Made by a program: the position numbers and the translations under genes | Shown here: one piece after another, positions 9,409-17,776 of the stretch | Numbering within the stretch: position 1 is the first letter of the stretch | Layout of the letters: every line of letters begins with the position of its first letter | Notes under the pieces: generated by a model | The model's database searches: none | Told to the model about the DNA's origin: nothing | What the model saw: only the letters and a program-made list of their open reading frames with translations | Source: Actinoplanes sp. M2I2 | GTDB lineage: Bacteria; Actinomycetota; Actinomycetes; Mycobacteriales; Micromonosporaceae | Direction of reading: 5' to 3' | NCBI RefSeq assembly: GCF_023544445.1 | Contig: NZ_JALPVJ010000019.1 | Coordinates: 62,001-126,000 of the forward strand | DNA: 64,000 nt

Positions 9409-10800
9409 TCAGCTGCCGGCGGCCTGCAGCTGGTTCGTCTTCGTCTCGGCCGTCTTGAGCAGCGAGTCGATGTTCGCGTTGGGGTTGGTCAGCACCCCGG
9501 ACATCGCGGAGTCGAGGACCGCGTAGATCGCCTGGGCGTTGCGGGGCTCCCCCACGATCGGCACCGGGTTCTCCTCGAAGGCCTTGAAGTTGGCCGTGTC
9601 GACGTTCGCGTTGGCCTTGCGCAGCTCGAGCTCCTGCTTCTGGGCCTCGCTGCCGTTGGTGAACAGCAGCGGCTGGGGCAGGCCGACCGGGTAGTTCTGC
9701 GGCTTGGCCCGCACGTAGTCGAGCTGGCCCTTGCCCGGTGTGAGCTTCTGGTAGGCGATCCACTTGAGACCGGCCTTGACCTGCTCGGGAGTGAGGTCCT
9801 TCTTGAAGAAGTACCCCTCGCCGCCGCCCAGCGTGCCCTTGGCCGGACCGTCCTGCCCGGGCATCGGGCCCATCGCCCAGTCCTCGTACTTGCCCTGGAA
9901 CTGGCTGACGATCGCCTGGGTCGCGTCGGGCGCGCCGATGAACATGCCCACCTTGCCGGCGCCGGCATTGGTTAGCAGGTCACCCCACTGCAGGAGCTGG
10001 CGGGTGCCCATGCTGTTGTCGCCGTACCGCATGTCCTTGAGGTTCTGCAGGACCTGCTTGCCCTGAGCGCTGTTGAACTCGGCCTTCTTGCCGTCGTCGC
10101 TGAGGACCTTGCCGCCCTGCGAGTACGTCATCGCGGTGAAGTGCCAGCCGCCGGTGTTGCCGGCGCTGTACTCCGAGTAGCCCGCGACGCCGCCGCCGAG
10201 CCCGGCGATCTTCTTGGCCGCGGCGCGCACCTCGGCCCACGTCTTGGGCGGGGTCTCCGGGTCGAGGCCGGCCTTCTTGAACAGCGCCTTGTTGTAGACC
10301 AGGCCCATCGAGTAGTTCTTCACCGGTACGGCGTAGAGCTTGCCGTCCTCGGTGAAGACGTTCTTGAGCGCGGGGTCGACGCTGTCCCAGGTCGGGACGG
10401 TGTCCTTGGTGGCGTACTGGGTGATGTCCATGGCCTGACCCGAGTCGAGCACCTGCTGCAGGTCGGTCATGTAGCCGTAGAAGACGTCGGTCATCGTGCC
10501 ACCGGCCAGGCGGGCGGTGAAGTCCGGCGGGTTGTTGCACTGCTCGCCGACGCTGACGCTCTTGATCGTGATGTCGGGGTTCTGCTTCTGGAACTCCGCG
10601 ACGTCCGCGTTCCAGTTCGCCAGCAGCTCCTTCTGCGCGCCGACGGGCTGGCAGTCGACGGTGATGGTGACCTTGCCGCCGGCCTCGGTGCCGCCGTCGT
10701 CGTCGCTCTTGGTGGAGCACGCCGTGAGGCTGAGCCCCAGGCCGGCCACGAGCGCCAGCGCCGCGGCCCTCCTGTATCGCTGGTGCTGCGGTACGGACAT
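9409..10800 (-). CDS. Extracellular sugar-binding lipoprotein of the ABC transporter
   Basis: 463 residues. The start at ATG 10800 follows GAAGGGATGG and gives a proper lipoprotein signal with lipobox LTAC at Cys28; an upstream ATG at 10959 would bury the signal and is rejected. The body has features of the CUT1 solute-binding family: ADVAEFQKQNPDITIKS near the N-terminus, PVKNYSMGLVYNKALFKKAG, and WAEVRAAAKKI. As first gene of the transport operon, downstream of a LacI repressor gene with its own terminator, it should capture the oligosaccharides released by the secreted glucanases. Ligand identity is inferred from context. Confidence 0.92.
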   Translation of the reverse strand: MSVPQHQRYRRAAALALVAGLGLSLTACSTKSDDDGGTEAGGKVTITVDCQPVGAQKELLANWNADVAEFQKQNPDITIKSVSVGEQCNNPPDFTARLAGGTMTDVFYGYMTDLQQVLDSGQAMDITQYATKDTVPTWDSVDPALKNVFTEDGKLYAVPVKNYSMGLVYNKALFKKAGLDPETPPKTWAEVRAAAKKIAGLGGGVAGYSEYSAGNTGGWHFTAMTYSQGGKVLSDDGKKAEFNSAQGKQVLQNLKDMRYGDNSMGTRQLLQWGDLLTNAGAGKVGMFIGAPDATQAIVSQFQGKYEDWAMGPMPGQDGPAKGTLGGGEGYFFKKDLTPEQVKAGLKWIAYQKLTPGKGQLDYVRAKPQNYPVGLPQPLLFTNGSEAQKQELELRKANANVDTANFKAFEENPVPIVGEPRNAQAIYAVLDSAMSGVLTNPNANIDSLLKTAETKTNQLQAAGS

Positions 10801-10835
10801 CTGTCCATCCCTTCGGGAACGGGTGTATCCACGGG

Positions 10836-10846
10836 TATCGCTGATA
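10836..10846. promoter_or_regulatory. Possible operator upstream of the sugar-binding-protein gene
   Basis: TATC-GCT-GATA is a short inverted repeat about 36-46 nt upstream of the start codon of the binding-protein gene, within the 220-bp gap behind the LacI-type repressor gene. LacI-family operators are palindromes close to promoters. This one is short and has no clear central CG, so it is only a candidate. Confidence 0.25.
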
Positions 10847-10977
10847 TGCGTGATCTTTGTGACCTGGGTCTCGCATGTTTCGTGGAGGTGACGATACAAA
10901 GTCCAACGGGTCGCCGCAAGAAGCCGACTAGAGAAAGAAAAAACTCGACTGCCGCGCATGAGGGCGCAGACGACGAA

Positions 10978-10998
10978 GGGCGGGCCATCGGCCCGCCC
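10978..10998 (-). terminator. Terminator-like hairpin after the LacI-family gene
   Basis: A perfect 9-bp GC stem, GGGCGGGCC / GGCCCGCCC, with a 3-nt loop. It lies 23 nt beyond the stop codon of the repressor gene read on the minus strand. It separates the repressor transcript from the transport operon, which therefore needs its own promoter between about 10801 and 10970. Confidence 0.7.
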
Positions 10999-11020
10999 TG
11001 GAAGAAAAGAAACGTGCTGG

Positions 11021-12007
11021 TCAGCCGCGCCTTCGCGCGGGCGCGGTCGAACCGCGCACCACCAGCTCCGGTTCGAAGAGAAGCTCGTCCGGCTCGACGC
11101 CGCTGCCCTCGATCTGGTTGACGAGCAGATCGACGGCCGACTGGCCCATCATCTCGATCGGCTGCCGCACGGTCGTCAGCGGCGGGTCGGTGCAGGTCAT
11201 CAGCGCCGAGTCGTCGAACCCGACCACCGAGATGTCACCGGGCACGTCGAGGCCGAGCCGGCGTGCGGCCCGGATCGACCCGAGCGCCAGCACGTCGGAG
11301 GCGCAGATCATGCCGGTCACGCCCCGCTCGATCAGCTTGGCCGCGGCCAGCCGGGCGCTCTCCATCGAGAAGCTCGTCCGCTCGACCTGGACGTCCTTGC
11401 CGTCCAGGGCGGCCAGCTTGCGCCGCGACGGCACGTGGTCGGCCGGGCCCATGACCATGCCGATGCGCTCGTGACCCAGCGATCGCAGGTGCCCGTACGC
11501 CTGCTCGACCGCCACCGCGTCGTCGGTCGAGATGTGCGGGAAGCCCAGGTCGGCGACGCCCGCGTTGACCATGACGACCGGCATGCGGCGGTCGGTCAGC
11601 GCGCGGTAGTGCCCGTGCTCGGCGTCGGCCAGCGCGTAGGAGCCGCCGGCGAAGACCACCCCGGAGACCTGGTGATCGAGCAGCATCTCGATGTAGTCGC
11701 GCTCGGGCACGCCGCCGATCGTGCGGGCGGCCAGCAGCGGGGTGAAGCCGCGCTGGGCCAGGGAGGCGGTCACCACCTCGGCCAGCGCCGGAAAGATCGG
11801 ATTTTGCAGCTCGGGCAGGACGAGGCCGACCAGACGGCCGCGCTCGCCGCGAAGCTTGGTGGGGCGCTCGTAGCCCAGCACGTCGAGCGCGGTCAGCACC
11901 GACGCGCGGGTCGCCTCGCTCACGCCGTTGCGACCGTTGAGCACCCGGCTGACGGTCGCCTCGCTGACGCCCGCCTTCTTGGCCACCTCGGCCAGACGTT
12001 TGGTCAC
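11021..12007 (-). CDS. LacI-family transcriptional repressor of the glucan locus
   Basis: 328 residues from GTG 12007. The N-terminal helix-turn-helix (about 3-25, RLAEVAKKAGVSEATVSRVLNG) and hinge are classic LacI; the C-terminal part is a periplasmic-binding-protein-like sensor (LVGLVLPELQNPIF, DVPGDISVVGFDDS). It is directly upstream of and co-directional with the oligosaccharide transport operon, so it most likely represses that operon until a sugar inducer is present. The inducer is not known; a nigero-oligosaccharide would fit the enzymes downstream. Confidence 0.93.
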   Translation of the reverse strand: MTKRLAEVAKKAGVSEATVSRVLNGRNGVSEATRASVLTALDVLGYERPTKLRGERGRLVGLVLPELQNPIFPALAEVVTASLAQRGFTPLLAARTIGGVPERDYIEMLLDHQVSGVVFAGGSYALADAEHGHYRALTDRRMPVVMVNAGVADLGFPHISTDDAVAVEQAYGHLRSLGHERIGMVMGPADHVPSRRKLAALDGKDVQVERTSFSMESARLAAAKLIERGVTGMICASDVLALGSIRAARRLGLDVPGDISVVGFDDSALMTCTDPPLTTVRQPIEMMGQSAVDLLVNQIEGSGVEPDELLFEPELVVRGSTAPARRRG

Positions 12008-12286
12008 GCGGCAACCTTACGTCAGATCAACGCAATTTTCGAACCGGAACTTGCAGCCGACGGAATCCGCCGTGGCGGGCGCTGCAAGTCCCGTCAGCGC
12101 CGGCGCCGGCGTGTTGATCCAGTGTTGCCGGAATGTCGCGCGCCGTGTCGGCCGACCCGAACTGAAGCGATTAAGTCGTCGCAGAGCGCGATGAAGCTGC
12201 GGACATCGACTTACGCCACGGTTCCATAACGCCCGGTGCCGTCCGAACGTGTCGTGCCGCTCGCCCGGCGCTGACAAAATGGCTCC

Positions 12287-12694
12287 ATGGCGCAGAAAAC
12301 CAAACTTTGTCCCTGCGGGCGCGGGCTGCCGTACGCCGAGTGCTGCGAGCCGGCCCACCGGGGCGAGCCGCCGGCCACCGCCGAGGCGCTGATGCGGTCG
12401 CGCTACACCGCCTTCGCGCTCGACGACGACGCGTACGTGCTGAAGTCCTGGCACCCGAAGACCCGGCCCGCCCGCATCGAGCCCGACTCGCGCCTGCGCT
12501 GGGTGGGCCTCGAGATCGTCGAGACCAGCGGCGGCGGCCTGTTCGACACCGAGGGGGTCGTCGAGTTCCGGGCCCACTACAAGGATCACGGCAAGGCCGG
12601 CGACCTGATCGAGCGCAGCCGTTTCGTCCGGCATGACGGTCAGTGGGCGTACTGGGGTCCGATCCTTACCGAAGGCTCGTTGGCCAACATCTGA
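12287..12694 (+). CDS. YchJ-family (UPF0225) protein with SEC-C zinc motif
   Basis: 135 residues. The N-terminus carries a SEC-C metal-binding motif, CPCGRGLPYAECC, at 8-20, followed by a compact alpha/beta fold with RSRYTAFALDDDAYVLKSWH and a final DGQWAYWGP strand, both typical of YchJ-type proteins. SEC-C motifs bind zinc and are found in SecA and many accessory proteins. The function of the family is unknown. It is a single gene, diverging from the LacI-type gene across a 279-bp gap. Confidence 0.85.
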   Translation: MAQKTKLCPCGRGLPYAECCEPAHRGEPPATAEALMRSRYTAFALDDDAYVLKSWHPKTRPARIEPDSRLRWVGLEIVETSGGGLFDTEGVVEFRAHYKDHGKAGDLIERSRFVRHDGQWAYWGPILTEGSLANI

Positions 12695-12739
12695 GCTGGT
12701 GTGATTCCCTTCAGGTGAAGAACCGAGGAGGGATGCGGC

Positions 12740-13594
12740 GTGAACTCCGACGAACGGCCGATCGAGGACTCCGTCGTCCGCGATTTCAAGGTCAACCTGT
12801 CGTACGGTCGCTATCTGCACCTGGACGAGCTGCTCGGCGCGCAGCACCCGGTGAGTGTGCCCGAGCACCACGACGAGCTGCTGTTCATCCTTCAGCACCA
12901 GACCTCCGAGCTCTGGCTCAAGCTCGTGCTGCACGAGCTGCGCGAGGTGACCCGCCGGATCGCCCAGGACGACCTGCGGCCGGCGCTCAAGGGTCTGGCC
13001 CGGGTCAAGCACATCCAGCGCACGCTGACCGAGCAGTGGTCGGTGCTGGCCACCCTCACCCCGAGCGAGTACGCCGAGTTCCGCAGCTTCCTCGGCACGT
13101 CGTCGGGCTTCCAGTCGTACCAGTACCGCGCGGTCGAGTTCATCCTCGGCAACAAGGACAAGCGGATGCTGTCGCTCTTCGACGACGACGCGGCCGCGCA
13201 GTCGCTGCTGGTGGAGGCCCTGGAGGCGCCCAGCGTCTACGACGAGTTCCTGCGCTACCTGCACCGCCACGGCCACGACGTGCCGGTCGAGCTGCTCCAG
13301 CGGGACGTCCGGCTGCCGTGGCGCTACCACGAGGATCTGGTCCCCGTCTTCGTCGGCATCTACAGCGACCCGGAGAAGAACTGGGAGGCGTACGAGGCCT
13401 GCGAGGAGCTCGTCGACATCGAGGAGAACTTCCAGCTCTGGCGGTTCCGGCACCTCAAGACGGTCGAGCGCACCATCGGCTTCAAGCGCGGCACCGGCGG
13501 CTCCAGCGGCGTCGACTTCCTGCGCAAGGCCCTCGACCTGACGTTCTTCCCCGAGCTCTACGCCGTCCGCACCGAGATGGGAGTTCCCAGTTGA
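12740..13594 (+). CDS. kynA: Tryptophan 2,3-dioxygenase
   Basis: 284 residues from GTG 12740 after GAGGAGGGA. The enzyme opens the indole ring of L-tryptophan with O2 to give N-formylkynurenine. H53 (LQHQTSELW) matches the distal active-site histidine, and H238 (FRHLKTVERTIGFKRGTGG) the proximal haem ligand of bacterial enzymes. Length is normal. The stop overlaps the TTG start of kynU (TTGA), indicating translational coupling. First gene of a three-gene tryptophan-degradation operon. Confidence 0.96.
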   Translation: MNSDERPIEDSVVRDFKVNLSYGRYLHLDELLGAQHPVSVPEHHDELLFILQHQTSELWLKLVLHELREVTRRIAQDDLRPALKGLARVKHIQRTLTEQWSVLATLTPSEYAEFRSFLGTSSGFQSYQYRAVEFILGNKDKRMLSLFDDDAAAQSLLVEALEAPSVYDEFLRYLHRHGHDVPVELLQRDVRLPWRYHEDLVPVFVGIYSDPEKNWEAYEACEELVDIEENFQLWRFRHLKTVERTIGFKRGTGGSSGVDFLRKALDLTFFPELYAVRTEMGVPS

Positions 13595-14793
13595 CCGACC
13601 CCGCTGCCCTGGACGCGGCTGACCCGCTGGCCTCGTACCGGGAGGAGTTCCTCACGCCGGACGACTGGGACGTCATCTCCTATCTGGACGGCAACTCGCT
13701 CGGCCGCCCGCTCAAGGCCACGGCCGAGCTGATGGCCGAGTTCATCGGCCGGCAGTGGGCCGGCCGGCTCATCCGCGGCTGGAGCGAGGGCTGGCTCGAG
13801 TGGCCGCTGACGCTGGGCGACCGGCTCGGCGCGATCGCCCTCGGCGCGGCGCCCGGCCAGACCGTCGTCGCCGACTCGACGACAGTGCTGATCTACAAGC
13901 TGGCGCGGGCCGCGGTCGACGCGCGTCCCGGCCGCCGCAAGGTGCTGCTCGACACCGACAACTTCCCGACCGACCGGTACGTCCTGGAGGGCATCGCGGC
14001 CGAGCGGGGCCTCACCCTCGAGTGGATCTCCACGTCGCCCGAGGAGGGCATCCACCCGTCCCAGGTCGCCGACGTGATCGACGAGGACACCGCCCTGGTG
14101 CTGTTCAGCCACGTCGCGTACCGGTCGGGCTGGCTGGCCGACGCGGCCGCGATCAGCCGGATCGCGCACGACGCCGGCGCGCTGGCGATGTGGGACCTCA
14201 GCCACTCGGTCGGCTCGGTGCCGATCGAGCTCGACGCCTGGGGCGCCGACCTGGCCGTGGGCTGCACCTACAAGTACCTCAACGGCGGGCCCGGAGCGCC
14301 CGCCTTCGCCTACCTGCGCCAAGGGTTGCAGGAAGAGCTGCGCCAGCCGATCCACGGGTGGATGGGGCACCGGTCGTCCTTCGAGATGGGCCCCGGCTAC
14401 GAACCGGCCGCCGGATCGCGGGCCCTGCTGAGCGGCACGCCGCCGATCCTGGCCATGGTGCCGCTGCACGCCAACCTGGACATGCTCGAATCGGCCGGGA
14501 TCGAGGCGGTGCGGGCCAAATCGATGCGGCTGACCGAGTACGCCCTGGAGCTCGCCGACGAATGGCTGGCCCCGCTCGGCATGACCGCCGGGAGCCCGCG
14601 TGACCCGGAGCGGCGCGGCGGCCACCTGACCCTGCGCAAGGCCGGGTCGGCCGAGTTGATCGGCAAACTGTGGACCGACGGGGTGATCCCGGACTTCCGG
14701 CAGCCGGACGGGCTGCGGATCGGGCCGGCCCCGTTGAGTACCAGCTTCGCCGAGGTCCACCGGGGGTTGTCGGCGCTGCGCGACCTGCTGTGA
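13591..14793 (+). CDS. kynU: Kynureninase
   Basis: 400 residues from TTG 13591, which overlaps the kynA stop. No in-frame ATG or GTG lies nearby, and the residues after TTG align with the expected N-terminus. It is a PLP enzyme of fold type I cleaving kynurenine to anthranilate and alanine. The cofactor lysine is K228 in TYKYLNGGPG; YLDGNSLG (31-38) and DLSHSVG (202-208) are conserved family motifs. Its own stop overlaps the next start (GTGA), so all three genes are coupled. Confidence 0.95.
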   Translation: MTDPAALDAADPLASYREEFLTPDDWDVISYLDGNSLGRPLKATAELMAEFIGRQWAGRLIRGWSEGWLEWPLTLGDRLGAIALGAAPGQTVVADSTTVLIYKLARAAVDARPGRRKVLLDTDNFPTDRYVLEGIAAERGLTLEWISTSPEEGIHPSQVADVIDEDTALVLFSHVAYRSGWLADAAAISRIAHDAGALAMWDLSHSVGSVPIELDAWGADLAVGCTYKYLNGGPGAPAFAYLRQGLQEELRQPIHGWMGHRSSFEMGPGYEPAAGSRALLSGTPPILAMVPLHANLDMLESAGIEAVRAKSMRLTEYALELADEWLAPLGMTAGSPRDPERRGGHLTLRKAGSAELIGKLWTDGVIPDFRQPDGLRIGPAPLSTSFAEVHRGLSALRDLL

Positions 14794-15809
14794 CGGCGTC
14801 CTACAGCGCGGACTCCCTCTGGTGGGACGGCGGGTTCCGGAGCGGCGGGACGTTGCGTGTCTCCGGGGACGGCGGCGTCGCTGTGGCGTCGTCGTCCGAG
14901 CCGGCCGGGTCCGGCGATCTCGTCCGGCGGCTGCCCGGCACGCTGCTCCCCGGCCTGGTGGACGCGCACGTGCACGCGGCGCTGGTCGACCTGCCCACGC
15001 TGCGGGCCGGCGGGCTGGCCGGGGTGTGGGACCTGGGCGGCGTACCGGCGCAGCTCGCCGGCCTGCGGGGCCGTCCCGGGATGCCGCGGCTGCGGTACGC
15101 GGGACCGTTCCTGATCCCGCCGGGCGGTTACCCCAGCGACCGGGCCTGGGCGCCGCGCGGCAGCTGGCGCGAGATCCGCTCGGCGGCCGACGGTGCCGAG
15201 GCGGTCGAGGAGGTACGGGCCGGCGGGGCGACGCTGGTGAAGGTCACCGCGCACGCCGGTGGCCCGCTGCTGCCACAGCCGACCCTGGCCGCCGTGGTCG
15301 CCGCCGCGCACGACGCCGGGCTGCCCGTGGTCGTGCACGCCGAAGGACCGGGCACGGTCGCCGCGGCCGTCGAGGCCGGCGCCGACTGGCTGGCGCACAC
15401 CCCGTGGACCGAACCACTGGACGCCGGGCTGGCCCGGGAGTGCGCCGCCCGGACCGGATGGATCAGCACGCTGGACATCCACGGCTGGGGCACCCCGACA
15501 GCCGAGCTCGGCACCGCCGTCGCCAACCTGCGGCTCTTCCGCTCCTTCGGCGGGCGGGTCCGCTACGGCACCGATCTGGGCAACGGTCCGCTCCCCCCGG
15601 CGATCAACCCGCGCGAGATCCGGGGACTGCAGGCGGCCGGTCTCACGCCGGACGACGTCCTGGCCGCCATGACCGAGCACACCGGCGTCTCATGGGTTCC
15701 CGGCGGCCTCGATCTCGACCCGGACCGTTTCGCCGACGTGCTCGCGACCGCGCGCGTCCTGTCACCCGGACCGGATCACCGCACTCCATTACGCGGGTCG
15801 CAACAGTGA
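14790..15809 (+). CDS. Amidohydrolase-superfamily metal hydrolase in the kynurenine operon
   Basis: 339 residues from GTG 14790, overlapping the kynU stop. The superfamily metal signature is complete: H60 and H62 in DAHVHA, K151 in TLVKVTAH, H183 (VVHAEG), H203 (WLAHTPW) and D262 (YGTDLG). This pattern is close to imidazolonepropionase-like members. The operon has tryptophan dioxygenase and kynureninase but no recognisable KynB-type formamidase, so hydrolysis of N-formylkynurenine is the obvious candidate role. Other amide or lactam substrates remain possible. The 3' end overlaps the convergent TetR gene by 21 bp. Confidence 0.85.
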   Translation: MTASYSADSLWWDGGFRSGGTLRVSGDGGVAVASSSEPAGSGDLVRRLPGTLLPGLVDAHVHAALVDLPTLRAGGLAGVWDLGGVPAQLAGLRGRPGMPRLRYAGPFLIPPGGYPSDRAWAPRGSWREIRSAADGAEAVEEVRAGGATLVKVTAHAGGPLLPQPTLAAVVAAAHDAGLPVVVHAEGPGTVAAAVEAGADWLAHTPWTEPLDAGLARECAARTGWISTLDIHGWGTPTAELGTAVANLRLFRSFGGRVRYGTDLGNGPLPPAINPREIRGLQAAGLTPDDVLAAMTEHTGVSWVPGGLDLDPDRFADVLATARVLSPGPDHRTPLRGSQQ

Positions 15810-16382
15810 TCGCAGCGCGGGGACGAGTTCGTCGAAATCGGCTTTCCGGCCGGTGAAGAACTCCGCGTAGAGGAAAGTGCCGACCATACGGACGTAGAGA
15901 AAGGCAAGATGGCTCACGTCGGCGCCGGGCGGCAACTCTCCGGTCAAGCCGGTCTCCCGGAAAACCTCGATCTGATTGCTGACGGCGGTCTCGTGGACCC
16001 CACCGGCCGGCGTGAACAATATTCGCGATGCGGCTTCGGCTTCGCGCTTCAGAAAAGCGTCGAGAACAGGCGACCGCAACAGCTCGCCGAAATGCCGCGA
16101 GACCTCGATCACGCCGTCGAATCCGCCGGCCGTGCGAGCCGCGCGGGCATCGGCGAACATCGCCTCGGTGAGGGCCCTCAAAATGTCCTCGAGCAGGGCG
16201 TCCCGGCTGCCCGCGACCCGATAGAGCGTGGCCCGGCTGATGGCCATCTCACCGGCCAGCGCTTCCATGTCCAATGTCGAGCGAAACAGAAAGTGTTCGA
16301 CCCCGGCCCGGACGACCTGATCATGACTGACGACACGACGGCTCGTCGCGCCGCCTTCCGCGGGCGCTTTTCCGTCAACCAT
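15789..16382 (-). CDS. TetR-family transcriptional regulator (QsdR-like)
   Basis: 197 residues. An N-terminal helix-turn-helix with MEALAGEMAISRATLYRVAGSRDALLEDIL (about 39-68) is followed by an all-helical ligand domain. The HTH and C-terminal pattern remind me of the QsdR subgroup, but that is recall only. It is divergent from the secreted cutinase-type hydrolase at 16646, with a 263-bp gap, so that gene is a plausible target along with autoregulation. I found no convincing palindrome in the gap. Confidence 0.85.
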   Translation of the reverse strand: MVDGKAPAEGGATSRRVVSHDQVVRAGVEHFLFRSTLDMEALAGEMAISRATLYRVAGSRDALLEDILRALTEAMFADARAARTAGGFDGVIEVSRHFGELLRSPVLDAFLKREAEAASRILFTPAGGVHETAVSNQIEVFRETGLTGELPPGADVSHLAFLYVRMVGTFLYAEFFTGRKADFDELVPALRSLLRPA

Positions 16383-16645
16383 CCGCAGCCGCCATCACCG
16401 TGTACTCGAACCGGGGCTCACTGTAGCAATCTTTCGACCCGGCGTGCAGTTATCTTTGGCCGCTTCCCGTCCATGTCAACTCCTTTGTCCGGATTGGGGT
16501 CGCGACATCGAAGGACATCTAAGAGCTTTCCTGCGACCGCCGTCTCACAATTTCCCCCTCGTCTTGTAATACGGATTGACCGGCGTCCAGGATCGGTTCG
16601 CCACCATCCGATCCCGCCATCCGCGCGGGCTGACGAGGAGAACCC

Positions 16646-17557
16646 ATGCCCCACACGCAGACCGACCGGCGCCCCCGCCGCCTGCTCCGCGCGCGCAACC
16701 TGGTCGGCGCGGCCGCCGCGGTGACGATGGCCGTCGGCGGAATCACCCTGGTGCCCTCGGCCCAGGCGGCGACGAACCCCTTCGAGCGCGGACCCGCGCC
16801 CACCCTCTCCAGCATCCAGGCCACCCGCGGGTCGTTCGCGGTCTCGCAGACGAGCGTCTCGTCGCTCACCGCCAGCGGCTTCGGCGGCGGCGACATCTAT
16901 TACCCGACCAGCACCAGCGCCGGCACCTTCGGCGCGGTGGCGATCGCGCCCGGCTACACGGCTTCCAAGTCGAGCATGGCCTGGCTGGCGCCGCGGCTCG
17001 CGTCCCAGGGCTTCGTCGTCTTCAACATCGACACACTGACCCGCTCGGACCAGCCGGCCAGCCGGGGCCGCCAGCTGCTGGCCGCGCTGGACTACCTGAC
17101 CCAGCGCAGCACGATCCGCACCCGCATCGACGCCACCCGCCTGGCGGTCGTCGGTCACTCGATGGGCGGCGGCGGCACGCTGGAGGCGGCCAAGAGCCGT
17201 CCCAGCCTGCAGGCGGCCGTCCCGCTGACCCCGTGGAACACCGACAAGAGCTGGCCCGAGATCCAGACCCCGACCCTGGTGATCGGGGCCGAGAACGACT
17301 CGGTCGCGTCGGTCTCGTCGCACGCGATCCCGTTCTACAACAACATGCCGTCGTCGCTGGACAAGGCGTACCTGGAGCTGAACAACGCTTCGCACTTCGC
17401 GCCCAACAGCAGCAACACGACGATCGCGCAGTACAGCATCTCGTGGCTGAAGCGCTTCGTCGACAACGACGTCCGGTACGACCAGTTCCTCTGCCCCGCC
17501 CCGCGGGTCAGCACCACGATCTCCGAGTACCGCGACACCTGCCCGCACTCCTCCTGA
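16646..17557 (+). CDS. Secreted cutinase / PET-hydrolase-type alpha/beta hydrolase
   Basis: 303 residues from ATG 16646 after GAGGAGAA. A signal peptide ends near AQA-A41 and the mature chain begins with [10 protein letters not shown], as in actinobacterial cutinases of the Thermobifida / leaf-compost type. Catalytic triad: S172 in GHSMGGGG, D218 in GAENDSV, H250 in NASHFAPN. Oxyanion-hole residues are Y104 and M173; C283 and C299 form the expected C-terminal disulfide. H171 and F251 place it with the type I polyester hydrolases rather than with the Ideonella enzyme. Natural substrate is probably plant cutin or other polyesters; activity on PET is possible but not shown. Confidence 0.93.
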   Translation: MPHTQTDRRPRRLLRARNLVGAAAAVTMAVGGITLVPSAQAATNPFERGPAPTLSSIQATRGSFAVSQTSVSSLTASGFGGGDIYYPTSTSAGTFGAVAIAPGYTASKSSMAWLAPRLASQGFVVFNIDTLTRSDQPASRGRQLLAALDYLTQRSTIRTRIDATRLAVVGHSMGGGGTLEAAKSRPSLQAAVPLTPWNTDKSWPEIQTPTLVIGAENDSVASVSSHAIPFYNNMPSSLDKAYLELNNASHFAPNSSNTTIAQYSISWLKRFVDNDVRYDQFLCPAPRVSTTISEYRDTCPHSS

Positions 17558-17574
17558 CTTTCGCAGTGCAGCTG

Positions 17575-17602
17575 GCCGCCCCCGGCCCGAGCCGGGGGCG
17601 GC
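17575..17602 (+). terminator. Terminator hairpin after the cutinase-type gene
   Basis: A perfect 12-bp stem, GCCGCCCCCGGC pairing with GCCGGGGGCGGC across a CCGA loop, starts 18 nt after the stop codon. The very stable GC stem without a T-run is typical of high-GC actinomycetes. Confidence 0.8.
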
Positions 17603-17690
17603 TTGACGCGCTCGTCTGCCCCCACCCTTGCCTGGGTCGGGCGGCTTGACGCCCTCGCCTGCCCCCGCCCGCGCGGCTTGACGCCTCGTT
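17598..17690. repeat. Three imperfect copies of a GCGGCTTGACGC element
   Basis: GCTTGACGC cores occur at about 17601, 17644 and 17676, the first two each followed by a CTCG(T/C)CTGCCCCC segment. The repeat starts inside the terminator hairpin and ends about 90 nt before the DedA gene. It contains no open frame of interest; it may be a slippage product or secondary terminator material. Confidence 0.5.
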
Positions 17691-17776
17691 CCCGGGTCGA
17701 AGGTGTGGTTTTCCCCAGGTGAATTCGGCGGTCAGCTTCATTCTCCGGGCGGCCGCCGATCCCTAGCGTCTTCTGC

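Noticed and set aside
12032-12054. Imperfect GCAA...TTGC palindrome upstream of the LacI gene as operator
   Set aside because: Only 4+2+2 positions match across the axis; too weak to claim.
16646-17557. Claim that this enzyme degrades PET efficiently
   Set aside because: Only family membership and catalytic residues can be seen; the positions that distinguish the Ideonella enzyme are of the cutinase type here.
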